Shown: positions 44,938 through 52,600 of the stretch, piece by piece
How the letters are laid out: the number at the start of each line of letters is the position of its first letter
Position numbering within the stretch: the first letter of the stretch is position 1
NCBI GenBank assembly: GCA_902702965.1
Contig: CACRXP010000019.1
Span: 554,881-618,880, forward strand
Length of the DNA: 64,000 nt
From: Spirometra erinaceieuropaei
Lineage: Eukaryota > Platyhelminthes > Cestoda > Diphyllobothriidea > Diphyllobothriidae
Direction: 5' to 3'
The notes under the pieces: model-generated
Told to the model about the DNA's origin: nothing
The model's database searches: none
Seen by the model: only the letters and a program-made list of their open reading frames with translations
Made by a program: the position numbers and the translations under genes

Positions 44938-47478
44938 GCTACTGCTACCGCTGTTACTACTAATACTACTACCACTGGCGGGAATACAGTGTCGCAACAC
45001 TGAAGAAAATTTTTTCCCCCGTCTACCACCACTGATACGGCGAATACTACTAATAATCCTACTATTACTACTACTAGTACTACCACCACCACCACCAAGG
45101 CTGCCAATGCTACTTTACCAACGCTTACAGTATGGGTAACTAAGTGCAATAATACTAGCATCAGTAACAGAGTGTTGCGACACTGGTATCCAACCGGATA
45201 TGCCTTTATGACCGTTCGTATTCAAGGCTGCAGGTTCCCACGGGTCCATCCTATCACCTTCCGGTCTTTGTTCTCCGTTTTCTGAACCAACCTTGGCGAT
45301 GACATTTTACCAGAAGCAATTATGTGCTAATGACAATGACAAATTTGTCGATTATCCCAATGAAGTCGGTGAAGAAGGGGGGAGCACCCGTGGTCTACGC
45401 AGCACCAACGCATGCCCTGGAATGGTTCTGCCATGCTGTTTTAAGAAGTGGGCAACTGGGTGACGTACAAATTTGGTTTCGGAAGACGCTTGTTAAGCCG
45501 TTGGCATAATTAGCCCAATGATGACTGTCGGGTATGTAGGCCTGGCTGCAGCCGGAGGGAGAGAGAATTTATCAGCCAGAGAGAGAGCATAAGGACTTCT
45601 CCACATGCCACAGCCTGTCAAAGGACCACACACACATGTCCCTACTATCAGACAAAATCGTTTGAAGTCAATCTCACCCCCTGCCAACATAGTTCCCGTA
45701 CTTTTAGGGATAATATGGACAAAATCCGGAAATAGGAACTCCTCTAGTACTGCTGGCCGTATGTTAAATTCCAGAGAGACTAGGGTTAAGATCAGGGTTA
45801 AGATTGGGATTGGGGCTAAGGTTTGGGTTGAGTTTCAAATTAGGGCTAAGGTTAGAGTCAAGGTTTGGGCTAAGATTTGGGAATACGTACCCTTCCTGGA
45901 ACTACGTGCACGGTCATGTCTTACCAGTCCATCTTTACTTAGCCAGTCTATTAAGTAAAGAAAGTGAGTTAACAGAACCACTCCCTACGTCTGTTCGCAC
46001 GCGGTGAAATCCGGTGGAAAAGCGATCTAAGGCTGTGACGCAGTCAACTAAGTGCCCATTTCCTCTCGTCAAGTCCTCTTACATGGGTAGGGGTGGACAA
46101 AAGACATTTCCCCGTCTGGCGTCATCTCACAGTGATGTAGTTTCTTTATCGCGATAAACTAGACAGATAGAGACGGTTCTCGGGATCCGTCCGTGTTATC
46201 CTCTCAAAAAGGGAGGCAGTTGTGCTGACAGGGGTGCGCTTTGATAACTTTCGATTGCAGCCTATTTTGCGGACACGTGCTTTGGTGGGAGGAGGCTGGA
46301 AGTCCGCTTGCAGTTAGTTCGAATTCAAATCTCATGCGGTTGGGGCGTGGCTGACTGGCGGCTACAAATGGACCCAAGGTGTCCACTGCGGTTGCAAGCG
46401 CGTTTGCTGCTGTAATGGATGAGCATACGGCTGCAAAGATCCACGTAATGCCGGAATGTCCAGAGTCAGCTGGGCAGGTGATGCTTGTGTGACGGGGCTC
46501 CAGACACTGGTTCGCCTGTCTCAGTCCAATGGATTCGCAAGTGACCGATCAGGTCAATGCGTGACCTGAACGTGTGATCCAAATTTTGGCAGGTTGGACT
46601 TGAGCTCACATTGCTTATGGAAGTGACAGTTCTGCTGGCTGGCAGTACAGTAGGAGTGCCCCCACTGATGGTGGTGATGTAGACGATGGTGGAGAATGGT
46701 ATCGATTTTTGACTGACTTAATCGGACAGGGTTGGTCGTTAAACGTGGCCGCCAAGGAGGCGTTGACCCTGCCCTGGCCAATAGGATTTCTGCAGCATAT
46801 TCACCCCTTGCTGATCAGTCTTGTTCATCTCCTTAAAGTTGCAGAAGGCATTCACCTCTTGTCTACGCCTATGAGATAGATACTTGCCAAATTCTGCCCT
46901 TTTTAAAGTGGACAGTATTGAGAAACCGGAGTTTGAAACAGAAGGCACGCGGGAGCGGCTGGGTGACCCATTGATGACTCTAGCACCTCGCAGTTTCGTC
47001 GTGAATCAGCACGAAATCGGTGAACCACATAGCTGGGCCTTTAGCTGGTACCTGGGCCGACAGTATGGTGAATTAAGTAGTACGTACTTATCCAATTCTC
47101 AGAGAATATCCGTGTCATTAGCGCCTTTCTCCACACCGCTTTTCGGGAAAGGTCAACTGGACCGGTTGAAATGCCTTAGGACGGTCTTGTTCTGAACAAA
47201 AATTCTTCGCCTTTCCCTCATCTGCTTTACTCCCTCTCCAGCGCGAAACAGTGGAATCGACCCTGTCTGCGAGTCAGGGCACATTAAACGATCGATTTCG
47301 ACCACCACCCAGAGCGAACGCCTTGGACATCTTGAATGGCGGACTCGGTGAGTCCGACTCTTCGCGCACTAAAGAGCCACGACAAATACTTGGAAAGCAG
47401 CTGGCAAACAGTGTGCGACGCCAGTGCGGCATTCAGAACCCCCTCGAAGACCTGGATGTCGAGGAACTTCCCATCTGA
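21017..47478 (+). CDS. LCA5L: lebercilin-like (LCA5 family) ciliary coiled-coil protein, ten-exon model
   Basis: Lebercilins sit at the base and along the axoneme of cilia and take part in intraflagellar transport. Exons: 21017-21128, 23620-23942, 25627-25899, 30914-31051, 33113-33646, 33760-33993, 34181-34221 (tentative), 37234-37620, 43695-43797 and 47242-47478. All junctions have GT/AG ends and compatible phases, and the joined frame is 793 codons plus TGA. An acidic N-terminus is followed by about 300 residues of coiled coil ending in LLELQNIYSQRLPKAA. That closing block corresponds to the hallmark at the end of the lebercilin domain. The C-terminal half is low-complexity and acidic with a conserved-looking short block EDRLWEDLFGKDSG. 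A possible AATAAA lies near 47785. The symbol is by family resemblance; LCA5 and LCA5L cannot be told apart here. Confidence 0.8.
23620..23942 (+). CDS. LCA5L: lebercilin-like exon 2, start of coiled coil
   Basis: After a long pyrimidine-rich tract and CTGGACAG, it encodes a basic linker (about 70 residues). The first heptads follow: MIAQLRSENEQLKRELREC and LELKTVQRQCKVQG, up to LTK. The donor is AAG|GTAATG, phase 0. Confidence 0.82.
24262..25209 (-). mobile_element. Penelope-like element, GIY-YIG endonuclease and 3' region
   Basis: Antisense in intron 2 of the lebercilin-like gene. The frame 25209-24835 reads RHETSRVVYRIWSSCGQSNY, then VGETGRQLRTQMAEH, the GIY-YIG endonuclease domain of Penelope-like retroelements (Y..VGETG core, Arg and His kept). 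The region down to 24262 holds further frames (MTSSSRNPKRQANKALVQAI, GMTCSCIKRLPDACL) separated by stops. The RT part is missing, so this is a 5'-truncated copy, usual for this class. Confidence 0.8.
25627..25899 (+). CDS. LCA5L: lebercilin-like exon 3, coiled coil
   Basis: 91 codons, phase 0 at both ends. It holds MPMLVDRLNAEVRSLQIQLR, ENAERRAAELEQRM and LIEAQKVSLEREQKANA, continuous heptads rich in Arg, Glu and Gln. The donor is GCG|GTGAGT. The acceptor (CGCTTAAAG) has a weak pyrimidine tract. Confidence 0.87.
26144..27138. mobile_element. long terminal-inverted-repeat element, copy 1 (about 1 kb), TA flanks
   Basis: The two ends are inverted copies of each other over several hundred bases. 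Paired strings include GGGCTAACTCAT/ATGAGTTAGCCC, AAGTAGGGTTGTAAAAG with its counterpart, GCATGCAAAAACTATACT/AGTATAGTTTTTGCATGC, and AAGGGCATCTAAAATCAATG. It starts TA-CA and ends TG-TA. No ORF is present, so it is non-autonomous. It lies in intron 3 of the lebercilin-like gene. Confidence 0.85.
27139..27424. other. spacer between two inverted-repeat elements
   Basis: About 290 bp with no coding feature, between two members of the same element family. Confidence 0.35.
27425..28496. mobile_element. long terminal-inverted-repeat element, copy 2, internally duplicated
   Basis: The ends pair through GATCTCATGAAAT...GGAATGCGTTTCCGATTAGGA and its inverted right-hand copy, and through ACCACACTCGGTAAAAAATGACT against GTCATTTTTTACCGAGTGTGGT. 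The right side contains the block with GCATGCTA...TACCGAGTGTGGTTTCT twice (about 28130-28190 and 28285-28335), a partial tandem duplication. The extreme left end is diverged. Confidence 0.75.
28868..29370 (+). repeat. dispersed repeat family R1, longest copy
   Basis: It carries the family markers TGTCCACCGTGTG, CCACAGCAGG, GTAGACTTGCGTAGCATCTA, TCAAGAAGACCGGAG, GGGGGAGGG, GCACCTAGGC-like and CACTCCCCCTGG. A further 150 bp (GACAACGCCTGCTGG ... GTTTTAAGGTGCGCAGTCACAG ... CATAATCACAGGCAGA) is shared only with 30262-30475. No ORF or polymerase box is obvious. Confidence 0.8.
30262..30475 (+). repeat. repeat R1, internally deleted copy
   Basis: GCGCAGCATCTACCGCACTCTC is followed by a shortened middle, then GACAACGCCTGCCGGACTCC, TCAATCGCGTGACC, TTTTAAGGGGCGCAGTC and CATAATCACAGGCAGA. 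Confidence 0.72.
30914..31051 (+). CDS. LCA5L: lebercilin-like exon 4, coiled coil
   Basis: 46 codons, phase 0: ALKRRLELMERNQKYEQ, then IRKLRRVIAELQNQLADTTR and QLQ. The acceptor is TTCTCTTCAAG and the donor CAA|GTGAGT. It continues the heptads of exon 3. Confidence 0.9.
31455..31625 (+). repeat. repeat R1, diverged copy
   Basis: It keeps TTCCGCCGTGTGTCC, GGGCGCAGGGACTGCGACCTG, TTTATAG, AGACTTGCACAGCATCTGCC and GAGCCCGTGT in family order. Confidence 0.6.
32052..32150 (+). repeat. tRNA-derived SINE family A, copy 1
   Basis: The head GCCTCATAGCTCAGGTGGTT plus AGAGCGCT is a good polymerase III A box. The B box (CCTGACTCGAGGCC) is diverged. Similar heads lie at 32356 and 42171. Confidence 0.7.
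32356..32440 (+). repeat. tRNA-derived SINE family A, copy 2
   Basis: CCTCATAACTCAGACGGTTT, GATACTAAAGTCTTG, then the B-box-like GGGTTCCAACTCC. It is preceded at about 32262 by CAGTCAACCTACTGTAT...TTTGGTGAATTCCA, a block that also precedes the copy at 42171. Confidence 0.65.
32710..32773. other. assembly gap (N)
   Basis: 64 undetermined bases inside intron 4 of the lebercilin-like gene. Confidence 0.99.
33113..33646 (+). CDS. LCA5L: lebercilin-like exon 5, end of coiled coil with the RLPK block
   Basis: 178 codons, phase 0. It opens EKLKLLELQNIYSQRLPKAA, the best diagnostic block of the family, followed by a Thr/Ser-rich linker. A second helical stretch (LEALHRNRADAKLSLAKL, SDRLDKELDQVMNRR) and a basic tail come next. 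The acceptor is TTCTCTTTCAG and the donor ACG|GTCAGT. Confidence 0.9.
33760..33993 (+). CDS. LCA5L: lebercilin-like exon 6, acidic linker
   Basis: 78 codons in phase 0, KKPVPAGRGSKKTTTTT then ALTEKVEQADAEESEHS and STEHKEKLE. The acceptor CTCATCTAG at 33759 keeps frame; a nearer AG at 33782 would lead to a stop. The donor is GAG|GTAGTG. Low-complexity and acidic, with no domain. Confidence 0.7.
34181..34221 (+). CDS. LCA5L: lebercilin-like micro-exon 7 (tentative)
   Basis: 41 nt encoding LQELRHLTSELPA plus two bases, after TATATTCCAG and before GTAGGC. It converts phase 0 (exon 6) to phase 2, which is what exon 8 needs, and no other exon in the 3.2-kb intron was found to do this. Without it, exons 6 and 8 do not join in frame. 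The evidence is phase and sequence character only. Confidence 0.45.
34222..37233. other. lebercilin-like intron 7, no recognised element
   Basis: A 3-kb intron in the model, AT-rich in places. A (CT)n run sits near 37027-37041. No transposon motif or exon was recognised. Confidence 0.4.
37234..37620 (+). CDS. LCA5L: lebercilin-like exon 8, C-terminal low-complexity region
   Basis: It contains AITDDITDSDTADVDD, then a short helix PKLEDLQAELTRITERHENF, then a Ser/Thr/Glu-rich stretch to AAEPD. The donor is CCG|GTAATT in phase 2, matching the single T that opens exon 9. The start is set at CATTCAG (37233), the only good acceptor that fits. Confidence 0.72.
37991..38051 (+). repeat. (GAA)n microsatellite
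   Basis: About 20 perfect GAA units within intron 8; the minus strand reads as a poly-leucine frame, which is not coding evidence. Confidence 0.97.
38190..38680 (+). repeat. dispersed repeat family R2, two adjacent partial copies
   Basis: The block AATTGCTGAGGGAATTAAAA ... AGCGTCTACCA ... GAACCCCTCGCAGCTGCGCC, ATGCAGCGGCAGAATATCGGC is repeated in inverse orientation at 44545-44785. A second start (GCCTATAGACCTTGAATTAAC ... AATTTCTGAGGAAATTAAAGAGCGACAA) follows at about 38605. Confidence 0.75.
38826..38960 (+). repeat. repeat R1, short copy
   Basis: GTGACTTACGCGTGGATTA, TTATAGGGCGACAAACTTGCG and TAGCGCCTACCGCACTGTCTC, with a diverged remainder. Confidence 0.6.
38961..40915. other. intron 8 sequence, no supported gene
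   Basis: GC-richer repeat-like sequence with many short open frames on both strands and no domain that I can name. A C run lies near 39107. Confidence 0.4.
40918..41160 (+). repeat. repeat R1, first of a tandem pair
   Basis: Full middle part: TTCGACCGTCAGCATCGACG, TTGTCCACCGCG, GGTGACTTGTGCG, ACCCGGTGTCAAGACAGAG, TCAAGAAGACCGGAGACGGG and CACCCCCTGGTCCACA. Confidence 0.82.
41171..41290 (+). repeat. repeat R1, second of a tandem pair, truncated
   Basis: It restarts at CAGTTCGACCATCGATTTCG and runs to GTAGACTTGCGTAGCATCTA, then stops at the SINE B copy that follows. Confidence 0.8.
41309..41566 (-). repeat. tRNA-derived SINE family B, nearly complete copy
   Basis: Read on the minus strand: an A-box-like head CCAGTGCTTGGAGGCG, TTCTAACTAACAGGTC, the B box GAGTTCGAGCC, then TCACACTTCGGGG, a body with TGACTGGCTGATGACGGCTA and CTTGTCTTTGTCGGTAAT, and a tail ending CGATCGGT-like AAGCGCCCC. 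About 255 bp. Confidence 0.8.
41641..41815 (+). repeat. tRNA-derived SINE family B, 5' copy in opposite orientation
   Basis: GGTCCCGTGGCCCAGTGGTT plus ATCGGCGTTGGGCTTCTAAC is a fuller tRNA head than in the neighbouring copy. The body matches it to GTCTTTGTCGGTAAT. A separate tail piece (ACGAGTGAGTTCCATAGAAA to GAGCGCCCC) lies just before, at 41570-41612. Confidence 0.8.
41938..42019. repeat. inverted repeat, 32-bp arms, 18-bp loop
   Basis: Left arm 41938-41969, right arm 41988-42019, one mismatch (a C in place of T at 41948). The arm carries GGCAGATTTTGAATAATT. A diverged single arm (TTATCAAAATCTGTCAAAAC) is found at 61320 after another family A SINE. Confidence 0.93.
42171..42262 (+). repeat. 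tRNA-derived SINE family A, best-preserved copy
   Basis: GGCCTCGTAGCTCAGGTGGC, TAGAGCGTTGGCTATGCTAA, then the B box GAATTCGAATC and CCGCCGAGGAGCC. The first seven bases can pair with CGAGG near the end as in an acceptor stem, and an anticodon-like loop is recognisable, but the T stem mispairs. I call it SINE, not a tRNA gene. Confidence 0.75.
42277..42657 (+). CDS. unidentified open frame, 126 codons
   Basis: It starts MNLKILKSEGREGSYLGKVC and has a Cys-containing stretch (DYCESGQLYHCFACYSD) that could mimic a zinc site. I do not recognise it. It lies in intron 8 of the lebercilin-like gene right after a SINE, so a chance frame or repeat-derived frame is at least as likely. Confidence 0.15.
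   Translation: MNLKILKSEGREGSYLGKVCEAMQYARSLVIRISQRSQKANVSRKCIHPDFVRLRQISEEINIDRRRKPEVESCVLGVPKATWVSGGADYCESGQLYHCFACYSDQTVLERPIDYVGKWITMLYFR
43695..43797 (+). CDS. LCA5L: lebercilin-like exon 9
   Basis: 103 nt: one base completing an Arg codon, then FELNKEDRLWEDLFGKDSG and MNPSLAAVALQGYPA. The acceptor is CACTTTCAG and the donor GCG|GTGAGC. Its phases fit exon 8 (phase 2) and exon 10 (phase 0). The compact aromatic/acidic block looks constrained. Confidence 0.8.
44545..44785 (-). repeat. dispersed repeat R2, inverted copy
   Basis: The minus strand reads GCCTATAGACCTCAGTTCAA, AATTTCTGAGGTAATAAGAA, GAGTATCTACCAGACAGC, GAACCCCTCGCAGCTGTGCC and ATGCAGCGGCAGAATATCGG, matching 38190-38430. Confidence 0.78.
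44816..45190. repeat. trinucleotide repeat region bounded by a 25-bp direct repeat
   Basis: GGCGGGAATACAGTGTCGCA followed by ACACT occurs at 44817 and again at about 44977. The core reappears inverted near 45171 (GTGTTGCGACACTG). Between and after them lie impure (ACT)n/(ACC)n arrays (44881-44975, 45045-45100). Confidence 0.85.
45778..45890 (+). repeat. 12-bp-period minisatellite, telomere-like
   Basis: Units such as AGGGTTAAGATC, AGGGTTAAGATT, GGGATTGGGGCT and AGGGCTAAGGTT follow at 12-bp steps for about nine units. The plus-strand frame reads as V/K/I/W repeats, which is an effect of the period. Confidence 0.8.
47242..47478 (+). CDS. LCA5L: lebercilin-like exon 10, C-terminus and stop
   Basis: 78 codons plus TGA: RETVESTLSASQGTLNDRFR, then ANALDILNGGLGESDSS, ILGKQLANSVRRQ and a closing EDLDVEELPI. 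The acceptor is TCCCTCTCCAG, phase 0. An AATAAA is at about 47785, some 300 bases downstream. Confidence 0.78.
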   Translation, partial: RETVESTLSASQGTLNDRFRPPPRANALDILNGGLGESDSSRTKEPRQILGKQLANSVRRQCGIQNPLEDLDVEELPI

Positions 47479-47934
47479 CTTGCGACAGGCCGAAAAACTC
47501 ACCTCCTGCCCTCTTCCCTCCAACCGTATTTACCTCAGTGCTCCTTCTTTGACACTCAGGATCCTGTCACACAAGGAAACTACAAATCCCCGAAAGCTCA
47601 CTTTGCCTGATTTGCACGATTGGAAACCGATTGCGACATCTGTGGTTTGTCTCCTCTTTCGCCAATGTACCCTCGATTTTGACAACGGACATATCTCTAT
47701 ATATATGAAAGATAACATATCCATGATGTTTTCGGACTTTTTGCATGCACACACGCACGCGAACCCACAGAAGACAGATTCGAATAAAATTTACCCATGA
47801 CTTGCGTGAAGTTCAGTCCTTCCTTTTTTTATCGCGGCACGCTCTCATGCCCATAACAGATTACAGAAATATGGCTCGTGGAAGACGTAGTTACGGTCAC
47901 CTGATCGGTTAAAAATATTGACTTTAATGATGAT

Positions 47935-48182
47935 AGTTTGGCCGTCTCATCCGGCGATGTCCACTGTATGCTCCACAGCAGGTGAAGTAGGCGCGGTGAC
48001 TTGCGCATGAATTAGTTTATAGTGGGAGTAGACTTGTACAGCACCTATCGCACCCTCTCATACTTCCCCACCTGGGCCCGGTGTCATGACTAGGTCAAGA
48101 AGATCAGAGTCGGGAGGGGGTGCAGACGGCTGACACGGCTGGACTCGCGCCTAGGCATACCACCACACCCCCGGTCCAGAAC
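47935..48182 (+). repeat. repeat R1, copy downstream of the lebercilin-like gene
   Basis: GATGTCCACTGTATGCTCCA, CAGCAGGTG, GGTGACTTGCGCATGAATTA, GTTTATAGTG, GTAGACTTGTACAGCACCTA and CACCCCCGGTCCAGAAC. Confidence 0.8.
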
Positions 48183-48421
48183 AAACACTTTACCAGAATT
48201 TTGGACAACGACAACAAAGGGCGTGTGTCTAGGCGTGAACTCTAATGCGGACATGAACATCGTGTACAGTAGGTGAGCTAACTCATGAAATGTCAACCGA
48301 AATTACGAACTGCGCTCTCGTTTCGAAAAGATTAATTAAGTAGGGCTGTAAAAATAATCATCATGCAGCATAATTGTATAATAATTCAGTTACCTCAGGA
48401 TGCCGGCTTTCGAAGGAAACT

Positions 48422-48802
48422 TGTAGCAGTTCGCGTCTCCTCACCCTCCGCCTTTGTCACGCTGACCTCCTGTCCGCCTCACACTCCTTGTCGATGCGCG
48501 AGTGCTCGAAGCCAATCAACGCTGTCCCCACTCTGATTGGCTGGCGGACGTGGAGACAACGAAGGGCGCACACACGCGCTGACACAACACCTCGAAGGCG
48601 GACACAGACAACAGTTTGCTTGGAGCGAGCTCGCGGCAACTGCCTGCAGAGCCCTTGTGTACGCACTTTCTCAGGCAGTAAAGGTTGTCCAACTCAAACC
48701 GTCTTCCCTGACTTTTGATTGGGAATCTTTATCGTGTCGACCACACCACTTACGACAATTGGTGACCCCGACGTGATGCGAACACGAACACCACTTACGA
48801 CA
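48422..48802 (+). mobile_element. LTR of a CsRn1-like Ty3/gypsy element with remnant primer site
   Basis: An LTR of 336 bp (48422-48757) starts TGTAGCAG and ends TTACGACA. Two bases later comes an 18-nt primer-binding site. Then follow a short piece and a second copy of the LTR end (ACACCACTTACGACA, to 48802). The flanks carry AACT on both sides (48418-48421 and 48803-48806), a 4-bp target duplication. This is what remains after deletion between the 5' LTR/PBS and the end of the 3' LTR. Confidence 0.82.
48760..48777 (+). promoter_or_regulatory. primer-binding site complementary to tRNA-Trp 3' end
   Basis: TGGTGACCCCGACGTGAT is complementary, as I recall the tRNA, to the last 18 bases of eukaryotic tRNA-Trp including CCA. 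Priming by tRNA-Trp is reported for the flatworm CsRn1 group. Confidence 0.78.
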
Positions 48803-49644
48803 AACTCTGGTCGGCCGCATGCAAAAACATACTGTAAGCAGTGACTACTTAAGTGGCATGCACTTTTCCCATTGATTTTCGATGCCCTTAAAAATTTAAT
48901 GATATTCCATGGCAAACATGTATAAAAAATGTTCATTCTATTACATATTCGGTAGAAAATGACGTCTTCCTCTAATTTTATACTCGAAAGAAGGGTATAA
49001 TTCGGTTTTTAAAAAGTTTCTAATTGTGAGATTTTTTAATACCGTGAAATGGCCGTTCATAAAACGTCATGTCTCTGCATTTACCAATGTGACTTGTAAA
49101 GTCAACAATATGGCTCAAGTCCACTGTCAAATGTTATGAACCCCATATAGTCTCCTCCTAATGCCGTGGAGAAGTGTATGGTTTTCCGTACGCGGAAAAT
49201 ATGCGGCTCGTAGTTTGTAAACCCTGAATTTAAGTGTAACGGCAGTTCGGGTTCAAAATGATTCGAGAATTAGACAGCTTTTTAAAACCGAATTATACTC
49301 TTCCTTCGAGTATAAAATCGGAAGAAGACGTGATTTCCTACCGAATAAAGAAAAGAATGAATATTTGTATGCATGTTTTCCATGAAATATAATTGAATTT
49401 TAAAGGGCATCAAAAATCAATGAGAAAATTGCATGCTACTTAAGCGGTCATTTTTGTAGAGTATAGTTCTTGCATGCAGTCGGAAATAAGTTCATTCGAA
49501 AACTTACACCCTGAGGTAACTGGATCATTGTAGAATCATGCTGTATGATGATTAGTTTTACAATCCTACTTAATTATTATTTTCGGAACGAGAACGCGTT
49601 TCGAAATTTCTGCTAACATTTCATGAGTTAGCCTACCTACTGTA

Positions 49645-52600
49645 CCTTCTCTTTGCGGAGCTAGGGTGCCCCGGTAGGTGGTCCGCTTTGTCGGATTCGC
49701 CGTCGCATTGGGATATTAGCACAAGGTGGCCATTGTGAACTGTATCCCCAGCTACCAGATGGTCGCCGGGGACTCTACCTGGAAAATTGAAGCGTCCAAT
49801 CAGAAGGTACATCACCTGCCTCGTGTACGTAGTGGCTACTCCGCACAGCCCTTAAATACACAATGGATTCACGCGCATGTGACCGTCTTTTCGCACACCC
49901 TGCTGCGGGGCACATTGTTGACATCGTCAGCAACGACGATCGAACTGTCGCCTAGGGAATTCGTGTATTTAGTCTGGTTCCGTCAGCAGGGGGAACCAAC
50001 CGTGTGAGGGCGGACACAGACGTACCCTAAGTCAACAGTTTCGTCCAGTGTCATCGTCAGCTGCCTTGCCATACTCTTTCTGCTAGTCCACGATATGACT
50101 GGATAGAGCGATTGAAACAGGAACGGTCCTCAAAGGTGTTCTGGTTTACGACGTCTACATGGTTGCCAGTGACTGCTGAACATTAGGGCAGTTCGGTCGT
50201 CGGGAACAACAGCGTCCACCACGTACCTGCGTGTGGATTAGTCCTTAATGGGACAGAATTGGGCGGCATCCCCCCACCCAACCCAACTTGGCTCGATGAC
50301 GAAACAGTGTCAAGACGCCGGGAGATGGGCGCGATGGCTGACGCAGCCAAGCAATCTGTCTACGCGAGCCACGCACGGCCTGGCTGGGCTTCTGTAAGGA
50401 TGGTTTGGATCTCACATGGACGAGAATGTCATAAAGGCCACATATGAGGCGGATCACCGCAGCCAACTTCCCAGTCCTCCACTGCACTCGCCATGAGAAT
50501 CAAGTTATCATGGCTGTTGGCTCCCTCTGGAGACACAACTCTCAGCGCGTCAGCTCACGTGTGAGGATGGGTTCCCCAATGTCAAAGCCTGTCCACTGAC
50601 GGGTGAAGGAATTGGACAGTTGTTAACGCGACGTGAAAGCCCACGCCTAGGTCGTGCCACCACAATACGGCGGTAGTCGTGGGCTCGTGCAGCTCCTGCC
50701 TTGTCCGATAAGCGCTTGCTGTGAGCCAACCTGACTCCCGTTTTAGTCTAGTTCCACGATCATCATCTTCTTCGTCTTCTTCTGCGTCCCAACAGCGATA
50801 ACTCCGGGAGATGAGGGGGACCTGGGATACGGCGATCTACATGCCCTCCTCGTGTCTGCAGCGAGGACAAATGCATTACCTCTCTGTGACTTGAGTGAAC
50901 GAGAAAGTGCAGACCAAACCACCTAAGATGGAGCGCTTTGTCGCCATTGTGAAGGGGTGGTGGACGCAGGAGGCGGGACCACCACCGAGTGCTTTTAACC
51001 GTCTAAGCGGGTTGGCGACAGGTAATCAGCTCTTCTGCCTGGCGCCGTCGTGGGCCCTATTGATATTTTGCTCTTCACTGATTGGCCACAGCCGTGCATG
51101 GCTCAGGCGCACGTTGACAAAACGGCTGGCTCGCGGTGTGGAGGCTGATTACTGGCGTCGACCGAATGGGCCGTTCGTGCGCTCTCTCTTACCCTGACCT
51201 TTGATTTTGTAAAGTTTTCGTTCTCGACCTTCTACCACAGAGGCAGTTTTCGGTGCCAAACACCGAACTGAACACCGCCTAATCGTCCTGAAAATGAAAC
51301 CGCAACTTCAATCGCGGAGACGACCACCTAACCAGTCAGCCAACCTCGAAGCCTATGCCGAGTCAAACCACATAAATCAGTCCAACAACAAGAGGACCAC
51401 GCCGACTCGCCTACCTCATCGAAGTTAATGGTTCAAAAGTGGGACCGGATGGAATAAATGCCGACTGCAATAGCCGAGAAGCCTAGATCTACGCATACCG
51501 CTCCCATTTCCCACTAAAAGTTGTAGCGCCTGCCACAAGTCGACCCCAGGGCTTGTCCTACCTACTAAATATCCAGCCGGATTATTCTCGCGGTTACCAG
51601 TTCCAGTCTGCTATAAACGGTGCCGGCGGCAACCCAATCTGCCCTACCTTCCGCACACGGTTGGAGCTAAATCTGTTCGGAGATCTCCCCTTTCACCCCA
51701 GCGGTCTGCATCAAGGCTCCCTACTCAGCACCCAGACCGCAAGTTCAGTCTTGTGATGGTTATCATCAATTAAGACAGGTGGATAGTTATATGCAGGGCA
51801 GCCACTCAGTCCTTCAGGAGTCTGGACAGTATGAAGCCTACAATGTCACCAGTGCCAAAGGCAAAAAACAGAGAGGATGCAGTGCGTGGAGGTAAACCGG
51901 GCTTGCCTTAGAGGCGCCTGAACGTATTGCCATGCACAGGCACTGCGCACCAAGTTAACCCCCGTCAAGTTGCGCCATGAAAACCAAGGAATTAAGCCCC
52001 CCGATGGTCAGTCGGGTAGAACACGCCATACCACACTCATGGGCTTGGTTTAATTATGCAGGTTCGACTGCACGGGCGTTACGATCGTGCATGCACGAAT
52101 ACCAACTGACTGTTCGACGAGGGCAAACCAAGCCCCATGGCACAGGCACGATTCTAGGACGTACACAACGCCCGCGATATTAGCAGCCCACTGGCCTGTT
52201 GAAGTCATCCCACACCCCCCAACTTACCATCTCCATACACGACCAGCCGAACTGCGCATTGGATAGATTTAACGGCTGGAAGTCCGGCTAGGGCACCATC
52301 TTAAGACAAACACATGTACCGGTAGGGCCCATCTACCAAGCGAGCAAAAACATCCGTCTGCCGCGCCATAGCCAGACGTGACTTCCCTTCGGGGAAACTG
52401 AATAGGCATCAACAAGCAGGGGGATTTGGGTCACCCCGGCTCAGGAACAACATCCGACAGATACGGCAGAGCGCGCAGTATACAAAAACGGCATCTAGTG
52501 CCAACGGTCGAACTGGTTTCCGCAACATAAACCCACGTCGCACACCACTCACCTTGGAGGCCCCGACCACCCGTCCCTCCACTCTAAATGCTACCGCAGG

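Larger units (their letters stand above)
48265..49644. mobile_element. long terminal-inverted-repeat element, copy 3, interrupted by an LTR
   Basis: The left end TACAGTAGGTGAGCTAACTC pairs with the right end GAGTTAGCCTACCTACTGTA. The TA at both ends is consistent with a TA target duplication. Inner pairs match copies 1 and 2 (AAGAAGGGTATAATTCGGTT, GGCATGCA...). The LTR insertion at 48422-48802 removed it from continuity. Without the insertion it is about 1 kb, as in copy 1. Confidence 0.87.
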
